From NCBI RefSeq assembly GCF_013409935.1, contig NZ_JACCCO010000001.1, positions 2,232,001-2,296,000 on the forward strand: a stretch of DNA of 64,000 nucleotides, read 5' to 3'. This DNA is from Streptosporangium sandarakinum. GTDB lineage: Bacteria; Actinomycetota; Actinomycetes; Streptosporangiales; Streptosporangiaceae. Below, piece by piece: positions 19,001 to 28,167 of the stretch. The notes beneath the pieces were generated by a model. The model saw nothing but the letters and a program-made list of their open reading frames with translations, made no database searches and was not told where the DNA came from. A program made the translations under genes and the position numbers. Each line of letters opens with the position of its first letter. The stretch's first letter is position 1.

Positions 19001-20001
19001 GAGACGTTCCTTCCTTCCCCGCACGACTGCCTGGGCACCAGTACGGCGGGCAGGACCACCGACCCGGCGGGCCGCCCGTGGAGCCGGTCGAGGATGACCC
19101 GCACGGCGCGTGCGCCCAGTTCGGCGACGGGCTGGCTGATGGCTGTTATCGGGGGGTTCATGTGGGGGAACCACGGCACGTCGTCGAAGGACGCCAGTGC
19201 CACGTCCTCGGGGATGCGCAGACCGCGCGCCCGGATCTCGTCCAGCGCGCCCAGGGTCATCAGGTTGTCGCCCCCGAAGATCACCTCGGGCGGCTCCGGC
19301 AGGTCCAGGAGCCTGGCGCTGAGTGCCCGGCCGCTGGCCAGCTGGAAGTCCCCCGACTGAATGTACTCCGGGCGCAGCTCCATCCCGTGTTCGGCCACCG
19401 CCTTCACGAAGGCGTCGGTGCGCTCCCGGCCGGTGGAGAGCCGGAGCGGGCCGGAGATGAGGGCCACCCGCCGGTGCCCCAGCCTCTTCAGGTGGCCGAC
19501 GAGCTCGCCGATCGCGGCGGTCCCGTCGACCCGGACCGACGGCACGTCCATGCCGGGGAGCACGCGGTCGATGAACACCAGCGGGTCGCCCGTCGCGGCC
19601 GCCTGCTCCACCAGCGGGGTGACCTCGGCGGTGGGGCAGATCAGCAGCCCGTCCACCCGCTGCTCGATGAGGGTGCGCACGTAGTGGTCCTGCTCCTCGG
19701 CCCGCTCGTCGGCGTTGCCGATGACGACGGTGTAGCCGGCCTTGCGCGCCGTGTCCTCGACCGCACGGGCCAGCTCGGCGAAGAACGGGTTGAGGATGTC
19801 ACCGATGATCAGGCCGAGTGTCCGGGTCGCCTCGGTGCGCAGCGAGCGCGCCACCGCGTTGGGGACGTAGTTCAGCTCCGTCATCGCGGCGTAGACCCGG
19901 TTCCGGGTCTCCTCGGACACCGAGGGATTGGCGTTGAGGACCCGGGAGACCGTGGCGACGGACACACCCGCGCGAACGGCCACATCCTTGATACGTGCCA
20001 C
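18997..20001 (-). CDS. rbsR: LacI-family repressor of the ribose operon
   Basis: A 334-residue LacI/GalR regulator. The N-terminal HTH (MARIKDVAVRAGVSVATVSR) and hinge (PNAVARSLRT) are followed by a type 1 periplasmic-binding fold with LGLIIGDILNPFFAELARAV and GGDNLMTLGAL. It heads the operon, overlapping rbsA. Two identical palindromes lie 12-48 bp upstream of its start, so it probably represses its own operon until ribose or a derivative binds. The ATG at 19999-20001 is the only start compatible with the HTH. Confidence 0.94.
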   Translation of the reverse strand: MARIKDVAVRAGVSVATVSRVLNANPSVSEETRNRVYAAMTELNYVPNAVARSLRTEATRTLGLIIGDILNPFFAELARAVEDTARKAGYTVVIGNADERAEEQDHYVRTLIEQRVDGLLICPTAEVTPLVEQAAATGDPLVFIDRVLPGMDVPSVRVDGTAAIGELVGHLKRLGHRRVALISGPLRLSTGRERTDAFVKAVAEHGMELRPEYIQSGDFQLASGRALSARLLDLPEPPEVIFGGDNLMTLGALDEIRARGLRIPEDVALASFDDVPWFPHMNPPITAISQPVAELGARAVRVILDRLHGRPAGSVVLPAVLVPRQSCGEGRNVS

Positions 20002-20012
20002 CGGCCCTCCCG

Positions 20013-20026
20013 TGTAATCGATTACA
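20013..20026. promoter_or_regulatory. LacI-family operator 1 (RbsR box)
   Basis: Perfect 14-bp palindrome TGTAATCGATTACA with the central CG typical of LacI-family half-sites. It lies 12 bp upstream of the rbsR start codon, in position to block transcription of the operon. Confidence 0.75.
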
Positions 20027-20033
20027 TGAGGGT

Positions 20034-20049
20034 ATGTAATCGATTACAT
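20034..20049. promoter_or_regulatory. LacI-family operator 2 (RbsR box)
   Basis: Perfect 16-bp palindrome ATGTAATCGATTACAT. Its 14-bp core is identical to operator 1, and the centres are 22 bp apart, about two helical turns, so two dimers would sit on the same DNA face. It also lies 116 bp upstream of the divergent RDD gene. Confidence 0.75.
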
Positions 20050-20165
20050 GAACACCATCCCCGCCGGTGGTGGCCTGCGTCACAGATCACCTTCCGCTTC
20101 CGGGCCGCCGGACCCCGTGCTTCCGGGGCAGGCGCCCGGGACCCGGCCGCCGGTAGGGTGCTGGT

Positions 20166-21140
20166 GTGTCCGAGGTCGTAACCGGCGAGGCGGTCGTCGT
20201 CGAAGTCCGGATCGCCCAGCTTCCGAGCCGGGTGGCCGCGCTGCTCATCGACATCCTGGTCCAGCTCGTGACGCTGGCCGGGGCGTCCTTCGTGGCCGGC
20301 AGCCTGCTGCTCGTCGCCGACCCGGCGCTGACCGCCATGGTGTACATCGCGCTGTCCGTACTGGTCCTGGTCGGCTACCCGGTGATCTTCGAGACGCTCT
20401 CGCGCGGGCGCAGCCTCGGCAAGCTGGCCCTGGGCCTGCGGGTGGTCAGCGACGACGGCGGCCCCGAGCGGTTCCGCCAGGCCCTGTTCCGCGGCCTGGC
20501 CGGGGTCCTGGAGATCTGGACGCTCAGCGGCGCCCCCGCCCTGATCAGCTCGCTGGTCTCGGAGAAGGGCAAGCGCCTCGGCGATGTCTTCGCCGGGACC
20601 ATCGTGATCGCCGAGCGCGCCCCCCGCCGGTACGGCCCGCCGCTGGAGATGCCGCCGCCGCTGGCCGCGTGGGCGGCGACGCTGGAGCTGTCCCGGCTGC
20701 CCGAGGAGGTCGCGGCGACCGCCGCCCGGTACCTCACCCGCCGGAACGACCTGTCGCCCGCCGTCCAGCACGAGATGGGCGCGCGCATCGCCGCCGAGAT
20801 GTCGGCCTTCGTCTCCCCGCCTCCGCCGCCGGGCGTCCCGCCGTTCGCCTACCTGACCGCCGTCCTGGCCGAGCGCCGCCGCCGCGACCAGGCACGGCTG
20901 TCCGGGCGCGGCGGCGCGCCCGGGTACCCGCCGTACGCCGCGCCCTTCCCCGCCGCCCATCGGCCCGCCGCCGCTCATCCGCCCGCCGCGCCGTACGGCC
21001 CGCCGCCGGCCGCGCCGTACGGTCCTCCGCCCACGGCGCCGTACGGCCCGCCGCCCGTGATGCGGGACCGGCCTCCGGCGCCGCCCCCGGGGCCCCCGGC
21101 TCCCGGGGCGACCCCCGGCGGGTTCGTCCCCCCGGCCTGA
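20166..21140 (+). CDS. RDD family membrane protein with Pro-rich tail
   Basis: A 324-residue protein. The N-terminal RDD domain (about 12-145) shows QLPSRVAALLIDILVQL, a second helix AMVYIALSVLVLVGYPVIFE, GRSLGKLALGLRVV, and a third helix. A helical cytoplasmic segment follows (about 160-230), and a C-terminal 80-residue Pro/Ala/Tyr-rich tail contains three APYGPPP repeats. RDD proteins commonly sit next to SpoIIM-like and MoxR/DUF58 genes in actinomycetes; here the ribose operon lies between. The GTG at 20166 follows GGTAGGG. Function unknown; membrane transport or scaffolding has been proposed for the family. Confidence 0.85.
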   Translation: MSEVVTGEAVVVEVRIAQLPSRVAALLIDILVQLVTLAGASFVAGSLLLVADPALTAMVYIALSVLVLVGYPVIFETLSRGRSLGKLALGLRVVSDDGGPERFRQALFRGLAGVLEIWTLSGAPALISSLVSEKGKRLGDVFAGTIVIAERAPRRYGPPLEMPPPLAAWAATLELSRLPEEVAATAARYLTRRNDLSPAVQHEMGARIAAEMSAFVSPPPPPGVPPFAYLTAVLAERRRRDQARLSGRGGAPGYPPYAAPFPAAHRPAAAHPPAAPYGPPPAAPYGPPPTAPYGPPPVMRDRPPAPPPGPPAPGATPGGFVPPA

Positions 21141-21169
21141 CCCCGCCCGGCACGCCGTACGGCACGCGA

Positions 21170-21202
21170 AGGGGGCGGCGGGATCTTCTCCCACCGCCCC
21201 CT
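21170..21202. terminator. bidirectional hairpin terminator between RDD and LVIVD genes
   Basis: Arms agggggcggcggga (21170-21183) and tcccaccgccccct (21189-21202) form a 14-bp stem with one G-T type pair and a 5-nt loop, in the 96-bp gap between two convergent genes. Confidence 0.8.
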
Positions 21203-21236
21203 CGGCGACGCTCAGGAAGAGCCGATCGGTGCGCGA

Positions 21237-22661
21237 TCAGCCGCCGTGGTTGGCGCCGTGACCGTAGGAAGGCTGGGTCTGGGCGTTGAAGATGTCCATC
21301 TTGACGCTCTTGGCCTGGTTCGTCAGCGGGTCGTTGATCCGCAGGACGTCGAAGCCGAGGTTGAAGTCACTGCCGTAGATGTAGCCGTTGTAGTAGTAGG
21401 CCGACCAGAAGCCGCCGCTCAGCGCGGGAGCGGTGTTGTCGGGGCCGCGCTCGAAGAACGCGATCTCGCGCGGGTTGGCCGAGTCGGTGAAGTCGACGAC
21501 CGAGATGCCGCCCTGGTACCAGGCCTGGACCATGATGTCCTTGCCCTTGACCGGGATCAGCGAGCCGTTGTGCGCGACACAGTTCTCGGTGTCGGCCTGG
21601 TGGCGCGGGATCTTGAAGTAGCTCCGGAACGTCAGCGTGGTGCCGGAGAGGTCGTAGTAGGCGTTGGCGCCGCGGTTCGGGCCGATCGCCTCGTTGCAGG
21701 TGGCCGCGCCGCCGCCGCCGAGCTCGTCGGTGAAGATGACCTTGGTGCCCTCGTTGTTGAAGGTCGCCGAGTGCCAGAACGCGAAGTTCTCGTCGTCACG
21801 GACGGTCGAGGTGACCTTGGGGTTCACCGGGTCGGAGATGTCCATCAGGATGCCCTCGCCCATGCAGGCGCCGGCCGCGATGTCCTTCTCCGGGTAGGAG
21901 GTGATGTCGTGGCAGCCGGTGGTCGCCGACGTGCGGTAGGGGTACTGCTTGTCCGGCTCGCCGGGGTTGCCGCCGTCCGGGAAGAGCACCGGGGTGCTGA
22001 CGACCGCCGCGTCCGCCGGCTTCGCCAGCGGCACCTTGATGATGGAGATCTTGTCGTGCGGCGTCCTGCAGTCGGGGAAGGAGTCGTTCGGGCCGTAGGA
22101 GGAGACGTAGACGTAGACGTTGCTCCGGTCAGCCCCCTTGCCGGGCACCAGGGTCAGGGTGTGCGAGCCGCAGTTGGTCTCGACCGCCTTGACGTACTTG
22201 GGGTTCTTCTTGTCGCTGACGTCGAAGATCCGGACGCCCTCCCACGAGTTCTTGTTCGCCGCACTCTGGGACGTGCTGCTGCAGGAGTCGTTGTTGCGGG
22301 AGGAGTCGACGGCGCCGAAGAGGAGGTTCCCGTAGACGGCCATGTCCATCTGGCCACCGGGGCAGACCACCGAGCTGACCACCGAGGTCCGCTTGGGGTG
22401 CTTGATGTCGTAGATGGAGAAGCCGCTGTAGTTGCCCACGTAGGCGTAGTCGCCCTGGAAGGCGATGTCGGTGTTGATGTCCGCCAGCGCCGCGGGCTTC
22501 GCGACGTTGGTGACGTGCTCGATGTTCTGGCTCATGACGATCTCGCCGGGGGCGGGGATGTCAGCGGCTTGGGCGGGCATGGTGGACAGCGACAGCGCCG
22601 CCGCCACCCCCGCCACGATGAGGAAGCGGCCGGTCAGACCCTTCCCTCGGGGGGTGAACAC
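21237..22661 (-). CDS. secreted LVIVD-repeat beta-propeller protein
   Basis: A 474-residue protein with a Sec signal peptide (FLIVAGVAAALSLSTMPAQA, cleavage after AQA). It is then beta-rich with blade-like repeats YAYVGNYSGFSIYDIKHPKR, VRIFDVSDKKNPKYVKAV, LMDISDPVNPKVTSTVRDD and ISVVDFTDSANPREIAFFE, the LVIVD pattern. The protein is probably extracellular and may bind ligands or other proteins; no enzyme residues are obvious. Cysteine pairs (for example in SCSSTSQ and CMGEG) suggest disulfides. The GTG at 22659-22661 has GGAGG seven bases upstream. The 186-bp divergent region to DUF305 is unusually AT-rich and probably holds promoters. Confidence 0.85.
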   Translation of the reverse strand: MFTPRGKGLTGRFLIVAGVAAALSLSTMPAQAADIPAPGEIVMSQNIEHVTNVAKPAALADINTDIAFQGDYAYVGNYSGFSIYDIKHPKRTSVVSSVVCPGGQMDMAVYGNLLFGAVDSSRNNDSCSSTSQSAANKNSWEGVRIFDVSDKKNPKYVKAVETNCGSHTLTLVPGKGADRSNVYVYVSSYGPNDSFPDCRTPHDKISIIKVPLAKPADAAVVSTPVLFPDGGNPGEPDKQYPYRTSATTGCHDITSYPEKDIAAGACMGEGILMDISDPVNPKVTSTVRDDENFAFWHSATFNNEGTKVIFTDELGGGGAATCNEAIGPNRGANAYYDLSGTTLTFRSYFKIPRHQADTENCVAHNGSLIPVKGKDIMVQAWYQGGISVVDFTDSANPREIAFFERGPDNTAPALSGGFWSAYYYNGYIYGSDFNLGFDVLRINDPLTNQAKSVKMDIFNAQTQPSYGHGANHGG

Positions 22662-22847
22662 TGATGAACCTCCTTGCCATATGCGCCATAAAAGTCGCAT
22701 AAATGTCTGAATCGTTCATCCTGAACCGAGGGTCGTACAAGCCTTCACAGTGTCAGTAAGTTTTTCCGTTTTGCTCTATTTACCTACCCCTTATGGGCAT
22801 ATTAGGGTGTTCCGACGTTGTTACCGGGATACGTTCGAGGAGGTCGG

Positions 22848-23489
22848 GTGCGCGGAGCGCTCGTCGCCGTGGCCGCCGTCCTGTGCCTGAGCGCGTGCAG
22901 CGCCGGCGCCGACCGCCCCCCTGCCCAGGCACTGCAGACGGCGCCGATCATCGCGCCCGGCCGCCCCGGTGAGCCCGCCAGGACGCTCAGTCCCGGTGAG
23001 GCCGCCACCGCCGTGCCCTCCCCCACCGCCAACGCCGCCGACGTCAAGTACGTGCAGGACATGATCGTCCACCACCGGCAGGCGCTCGACATGGCGTCCC
23101 TGGCCCCCACCCGGGCCCGGAACACCAAGGTCAAGGGGCTGGCCGCGCGCATCAAGGACGCCCAGGGCCCGGAGATCCAGTACATGATCACCTGGCTGCG
23201 GCAGCAGGGTCAGCGGGTCCCCGACCAGCACGGCGACCACGCCGCCATGCCCGCCATGCCCGGGATGGCCACCCCCGAGCAGATGGCGGCCCTCAAGGCC
23301 GCCTCCGGCGAGGACTTCGACCGGCTCTTCCTGGAGCTCATGACCGCCCACCACCGGGGCGCGCTGACGATGTCGGGGCAGGTCCTGGTCGACGGCTCGC
23401 ACATCAAGATCGAAGAGCTGGCCAACGAGATCTCCGTCGGCCAGACCGCCGAGATCAACAGGATGCGGGAGATCCTCGCCGGCCTCTGA
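22848..23489 (+). CDS. DUF305 family lipoprotein
   Basis: A 213-residue exported lipoprotein with lipobox LSAC and Cys17. The DUF305 domain shows two family motifs, MIVHHRQALDMA (about 75-86) and LMTAHHRGALTMS (about 164-176), each with an HH pair. It is a helical ferritin-like fold thought to bind metal; no function is proven. A Met/His stretch between (HGDHAAMPAMPGM) could also bind metal. The GTG at 22848 with GAGGAGG just upstream is preferred over a TTG at 22818. It diverges from the LVIVD gene and converges on the SAH hydrolase paralogue across a hairpin terminator. Confidence 0.88.
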   Translation: MRGALVAVAAVLCLSACSAGADRPPAQALQTAPIIAPGRPGEPARTLSPGEAATAVPSPTANAADVKYVQDMIVHHRQALDMASLAPTRARNTKVKGLAARIKDAQGPEIQYMITWLRQQGQRVPDQHGDHAAMPAMPGMATPEQMAALKAASGEDFDRLFLELMTAHHRGALTMSGQVLVDGSHIKIEELANEISVGQTAEINRMREILAGL

Positions 23490-23499
23490 CCCGCCGCCC

Positions 23500-23528
23500 G
23501 CGGTGGTCCCGCGCCGCGCGACCACCGC
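23500..23528. terminator. bidirectional hairpin between DUF305 and SAH hydrolase paralogue
   Basis: Perfect arms gcggtggtc (23500-23508) and gaccaccgc (23520-23528) enclose an 11-nt GC-rich loop in the 81-bp gap between convergent stops. No T tract, as is common in actinomycetes. Confidence 0.7.
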
Positions 23529-23570
23529 ACGCGCCGCGGACGTCGGGCCGCCGCGGCGGCGGCGAGGGCG

Positions 23571-24812
23571 TCAGGAGCCGAGCCGCCAGGAGTGGAGATA
23601 CCTCTCCTGCTCGCCGGTGAGGACGTCCACCTCGATCCCGGCGGCGGCCAGCCGCAGCCGTGCCACCTCCACGTCCACCTCCTCCGGCACGTCGTAGACC
23701 CCCGGCGCGAGCTCCGCCCCCTCCCGGGCCAGCCACGCGACCGCGAGCGCCTGCGCGGAGAAGGACATGTCCATGACCGCGGCCGGGTGCCCCTCGGCGG
23801 CGGTGAGGTTGACCAGGCGGCCCTCCGCCAGCAGCAGGAGCCGCCGGCCGTCGGCGAGGACGTACTCGTCGGTGCTGGGCCGTACGCCGTGGTGCACGTC
23901 CACGGCCAGGTCGTCCAGTGCCCGCACGTCGATCTCCACGTCGAAGTGCCCGGCGTTGGCGAGGATCGCGCCGTCCTTCATCACCGCCAGGTGCTCGCCC
24001 CTGATCACGTCGCGGTTGCCGGTGACCGTGACGAACACGTCCCCGGCCGGGGCCGCCTCGCGCATCAGCCGCACGTCGTAACCCTGCAGCGAGGCGTCCA
24101 GTGCCTTGACCGGGTCGATCTCGGTGACCACCACCCGGGCGCCCAGCCCCCTGGCCCGCTCGGCCACGCCCCGGCCGCAGTAGCCGAACCCGGCGACCAC
24201 CACGGTCTTGCCGGCCAGCAGGGTGTTGGTGGCGCGCATGATGCCGTCGATCGTGGACTGGCCGGTGCCGTAGCGGTTGTCGAACATCCGCTTGGTCCGG
24301 GTGTCGTTGACCGCGACGACGGGGAACCGCAGCGCCCCCTCGGCCGCCATCTGCCGCAGCCGGATGATCCCGGTGGTGGTCTCCTCGCAGCCCGCGGTGA
24401 CCCCGTCGAGCAGTTCCGTCCGCTCGGTGTGCAGGATGTTGACCAGGTCGCAGCCGTCGTCGAGGACGATGTCCGGGCCGATGTCGAGTGCCCGGTGGAT
24501 GTGCCGGTAGTACGTCGCCCGGTCCACCCCGGCCAGCGCGTGCACGGCCACGTCGTATCCGGCCAGGGCGGCGGCGACGTCGTCCTGGGTGGACAGCGGG
24601 TTGGAGGCGGCCAGCGCGACCTCGGCCCCGCCCGCCCGCAGCGCGCCCATTAGCACCGCGGTCTCGGCGGTCACGTGCAGGCACGCGGCGATCCGCAGGC
24701 CGTCGAGGGGCCGCTCGGCGGCGAACCGCTCCCCGAGGGCGGTGAGCACCGGCATCGCCCGCGCCGCCCAGCCGATCCGCCGCTCTCCGGCGGCCACGAG
24801 CTCGCTGTCCAC
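23571..24812 (-). CDS. S-adenosylhomocysteine hydrolase paralogue, archaeal/Thermotoga-like short type
   Basis: A 413-residue NAD-dependent hydrolase homologue. Residues equivalent to the SAHH catalytic set are present: H46 ([11 protein letters not shown]), D122 (DDGCDLVN), E143-E144 (GCEETTTG), K174 and D178 ([12 protein letters not shown]), H289 ([11 protein letters not shown]). The Rossmann loop is GFGYCGRG (208-215). It lacks the 40-residue insert and the C-terminal KPDHYRY tail of the neighbour, ending instead in EQERYLHSW. With GTGQST at the NAD site this fits the archaeal/Thermotoga class, which includes S-inosylhomocysteine hydrolases. The GTG at 24810-24812 (SD GGGGAGAG) is preferred over an ATG at 24824 inside repeat DNA. 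Substrate uncertain. Confidence 0.85.
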   Translation of the reverse strand: MDSELVAAGERRIGWAARAMPVLTALGERFAAERPLDGLRIAACLHVTAETAVLMGALRAGGAEVALAASNPLSTQDDVAAALAGYDVAVHALAGVDRATYYRHIHRALDIGPDIVLDDGCDLVNILHTERTELLDGVTAGCEETTTGIIRLRQMAAEGALRFPVVAVNDTRTKRMFDNRYGTGQSTIDGIMRATNTLLAGKTVVVAGFGYCGRGVAERARGLGARVVVTEIDPVKALDASLQGYDVRLMREAAPAGDVFVTVTGNRDVIRGEHLAVMKDGAILANAGHFDVEIDVRALDDLAVDVHHGVRPSTDEYVLADGRRLLLLAEGRLVNLTAAEGHPAAVMDMSFSAQALAVAWLAREGAELAPGVYDVPEEVDVEVARLRLAAAGIEVDVLTGEQERYLHSWRLGS

Positions 24813-24826
24813 GTCTCTCCCCATGT

Positions 24827-24986
24827 GCCCGAAACCCCGCGTTCCCGAAGCCCCGCGTGCCCGGAGGCCCGTATGCCCGAAGCCTCGCGTGCCCGGAGGC
24901 CCGTATGCCCGAAGCCTCGCGTGCCCGGAGGCCCGTATGCCCGGAGCCCTGCATGCCTGAAGCCCCGTGTACCCGACGCCCCATAT
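24827..24986. repeat. 16-bp tandem repeat array between the two SAH hydrolase genes
   Basis: Ten contiguous 16-bp units of form gcccgaagcctcgcgt or gcccggaggcccgtat. Units at 24859-24938 alternate almost perfectly, giving a 32-bp superunit; the outer units have drifted. There are no unique spacers, so it is not CRISPR. It ends next to the hairpin at 24994. Confidence 0.85.
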
Positions 24987-24993
24987 GCCCGAA

Positions 24994-25019
24994 GGCCCCC
25001 GCGGTTCGCCGCGGGGGCC
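24994..25019. terminator. 11-bp hairpin with TTCG tetraloop downstream of ahcY
   Basis: Perfect arms ggcccccgcgg and ccgcgggggcc close a 4-nt ttcg loop. It lies 66 bp past the ahcY stop on the minus strand and directly before the repeat array, so it should stop or attenuate transcription into the downstream paralogue. Confidence 0.8.
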
Positions 25020-25038
25020 GGAAGACCTGTTCCCGGAT

Positions 25039-25071
25039 CTCCGCCGCCCGGCCCGGGGCCGGGCGGCGGAG
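25039..25071. terminator. 15-bp hairpin immediately downstream of ahcY
   Basis: Perfect arms ctccgccgcccggcc (25039-25053) and ggccgggcggcggag (25057-25071) with a 3-nt loop. With the next hairpin it forms a tandem terminator for ahcY. Confidence 0.85.
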
Positions 25072-25084
25072 CCTTCGGAGGCCT

Positions 25085-26512
<1,428 letters not shown>

Positions 26513-26529
26513 GTGTTACCCCTTTGATC

Positions 26530-26600
26530 AGTGGTCGCGTTCGTCCCGGGCCCCGCCGCTCTCGGCGGCCCCGCTTCGCTCGGGGACCCGGCTCGCCACT
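26530..26600 (-). promoter_or_regulatory. structured multi-stem element in the ahcY leader
   Basis: Four nested stems can form: outer agtgg (26530-26534) with ccact (26596-26600), middle ccggg (26546-26550) with cccgg (26587-26591), and two inner hairpins, ccgcc/ggcgg (26553-26568) and ccccg/cgggg (26569-26585). The element ends about 4 nt before the ahcY SD. It does not match the SAH or SAM-IV riboswitch consensus I know. It may be a cis-regulator or only GC-rich folding. Confidence 0.4.
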
Positions 26601-26668
26601 CGGTCGGAAAGTCGTCGGTACGAGTTTAGGCGGCCGATCCGGCCGGACGCATCTTCCAAACGGGTAAC

Positions 26669-26686
26669 CTGACAGAAGAATGTCAG
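26669..26686. promoter_or_regulatory. inverted repeat upstream of merR
   Basis: Perfect half-sites ctgaca (26669-26674) and tgtcag (26681-26686) with a 6-nt spacer, ending 18 bp before the merR start. MerR regulators bind dyads in the spacer between promoter elements, so autoregulation is plausible. Confidence 0.45.
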
Positions 26687-26704
26687 AATCAGCGGGAGGC
26701 CGGG

Positions 26705-27241
26705 ATGCGGATCACGGAAGCTGCCCGGCGGCTCGGAATGTCCCCCCGGATGCTCCGCTACCGCGAGGCCCTCGGGTTGCTGCCCCCGGTCAGGAGCCGC
26801 GGCTCACACCGGCGGTTCGGCCCCGAGGAGCTGTCCGCGGTGGCCCAGGGGGTGGAGTTGGAGAGGCGGTTCGACGTCTCCCCCGCCGAGCTGGCCTTCG
26901 GGCTGCGGGTGCTGAGCGACCCGGCGGTGGCGCAGGCCGTCCGCGACCTCGGCCTGCGGATCGGCAGGCTGCAGGCCCCGCGCCGGGCGCTGGACTTCGA
27001 GAAGGAGAAGGCGCTGCGCCTGCTGCAGGGCCGCCCCCCGGGCACGGCGGAAGCCCCGCCGCAGGGCCGCCCCACGGGCGCCGGAGACCCCCGGAAGGCC
27101 GCCGGCAACGCCGAAGGGGCCCGGCACGACGGCCGGGCCCCTTCGGAGAAGAGCGTTACGGACGGCTCAGCGACGGGTCACCGGCCGGGGCAGACGAGCC
27201 ACCGGCCGCGGCCCGGTCGAGGTCCGGCTCCAGGTAGATGA
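26705..27241 (+). CDS. MerR-family transcriptional regulator
   Basis: A 178-residue protein with the N-terminal MerR winged helix (MRITEAARRLGMSPRMLRYR, then SHRRFGPEELSAVAQG). A helical middle follows to about residue 110 and then a low-complexity Pro/Gly/Arg tail. It has no Cys cluster or effector domain, so it is probably not a metal sensor; BldC-like or small orphan MerR types are alternatives. The ATG follows GGGAGG. The last 35 codons run through a strong hairpin and overlap the convergent CDF gene by 86 bp, so the tail is probably functionally unimportant. It diverges from ahcY. Confidence 0.8.
   Translation: MRITEAARRLGMSPRMLRYREALGLLPPVRSRGSHRRFGPEELSAVAQGVELERRFDVSPAELAFGLRVLSDPAVAQAVRDLGLRIGRLQAPRRALDFEKEKALRLLQGRPPGTAEAPPQGRPTGAGDPRKAAGNAEGARHDGRAPSEKSVTDGSATGHRPGQTSHRPRPGRGPAPGR
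27111..27146. terminator. 15-bp hairpin inside the merR 3' end, downstream of the CDF gene
   Basis: Perfect arms ccgaaggggcccggc (27111-27125) and gccgggccccttcgg (27132-27146) with a 6-nt loop. It lies 9 bp beyond the CDF stop on the minus strand, so it is the natural terminator of that operon, yet it is inside the merR reading frame. Confidence 0.85.
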
Positions 27242-28118
27242 CGCGGGCCTGCGGCACGGCGGCGCGGATGCGCTGCTCGGCCTCGTCGATGCCGCGCGCC
27301 ACCATCGCGGCCGTGTCGTCGTGGTCCACCGCGATCTTGGCGGCGACGAGGATCTCCTCGGGGCCCAGGTGCAGGGTCCGCATGTGGATGACCCGGCTGA
27401 CCTCCGGCGTCTCCTCCAGGGCCGCGCAGATCCGCCGCTCGACCTCCGGGCCGGCGCTCTCGCCGATCAGCAGCGACTTGGTCTCGGCCGCGAGGATCGC
27501 CGCGATGATGGCGAGCAGCACGCCGATCCCCATCGTGCCGATGCCGTCCCACACGCCGTTGCCGGTGATCACGGCCATCGTCACGCCGGCCAGCGCCAGC
27601 ACCAGGCCGACCAGCGCGCCGAAGTCCTCCAGCACGATGACCGGCAGCTCCGGCGACTTGGAGCGGCGGATGAACTGCATCCAGGACTGCTTGCCCCGCA
27701 GCGGGTTCGACTCCTTGATGGCGGTGCGGAAGGAGAAGCCCTCCGCCACGATCGCGAAGATCAGCACACCGAACGCCACGATCGGGGTCTCCACCGGGTG
27801 CGGGTCGGAGATCTTGTGCCAGCCCTCGTAGAGGGAGAACAGCGCGCCGACCGTGAACAGCACCACCGCCACGACGAAGGCGTAGAAGTAACGCTCGCGG
27901 CCGTAGCCGAACGGGTGCTCCCGGGTGCGCCTGCGCTCGGCCTTCTTGCCGCCCACCAGCAGCAGCAGCTGGTTGCCCGAGTCGGCCACGGAGTGGATGG
28001 ACTCCGCGAGCATCGACGACGACGTCGTGATCAGGAAGGCCACGAACTTCGCCACCGCGATCGACAGGTTGGCGGCCAGCGCCGCGATGATCGCCTTGTT
28101 ACCGCCGCCCGCGCTCAC
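27156..28118 (-). CDS. cation diffusion facilitator family transporter
   Basis: A 320-residue CDF protein with six predicted helices, exporting divalent cations (Zn, Mn, Fe or similar) by proton exchange. TM2 carries the metal site HSVAD (H42, D46). TM5 carries LEDFGALVG (E164, D165) in place of the commoner HxxxD, a variant seen in ZnT9-like bacterial CDFs. The C-terminal metallochaperone-like domain begins near 222 (GESAGPEVERRICAALEE). The GTG at 28116-28118 is the first codon before the family start. It is 49 bp after the SIS gene and probably in its operon. Metal unknown. Confidence 0.9.
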   Translation of the reverse strand: MSAGGGNKAIIAALAANLSIAVAKFVAFLITTSSSMLAESIHSVADSGNQLLLLVGGKKAERRRTREHPFGYGRERYFYAFVVAVVLFTVGALFSLYEGWHKISDPHPVETPIVAFGVLIFAIVAEGFSFRTAIKESNPLRGKQSWMQFIRRSKSPELPVIVLEDFGALVGLVLALAGVTMAVITGNGVWDGIGTMGIGVLLAIIAAILAAETKSLLIGESAGPEVERRICAALEETPEVSRVIHMRTLHLGPEEILVAAKIAVDHDDTAAMVARGIDEAEQRIRAAVPQARVIYLEPDLDRAAAGGSSAPAGDPSLSRP

Positions 28119-28167
28119 GCCGGCCTCCCTGCTGCTTCCACAATCGATCCCATCGGTCCGTCCCCGC

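Noticed and set aside
18997-19174. N-terminal extension of rbsA to 19174
   Set aside because: It would lie over rbsR coding sequence, and the GTG at 19000 has an SD and the usual coupling overlap.
14059-20001. Ribose operon as a genomic island
   Set aside because: No integrase, transposase, tRNA or attachment repeat is seen, and codon use looks like the neighbours; the possibility of insertion is kept only as a comparative hypothesis.
23571-24812. Second SAHH as a pseudogene of ahcY
   Set aside because: The frame is intact, catalytic residues are retained, and the sequence belongs to another class rather than being a decayed copy.
24827-24986. Repeat array resembling a CRISPR
   Set aside because: Units are contiguous 16-mers without unique spacers, and no cas genes are nearby.
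26530-26600. SAH or SAM riboswitch in front of ahcY
   Set aside because: The conserved core nucleotides of these riboswitches are not recognisable, so only a structured leader is reported.
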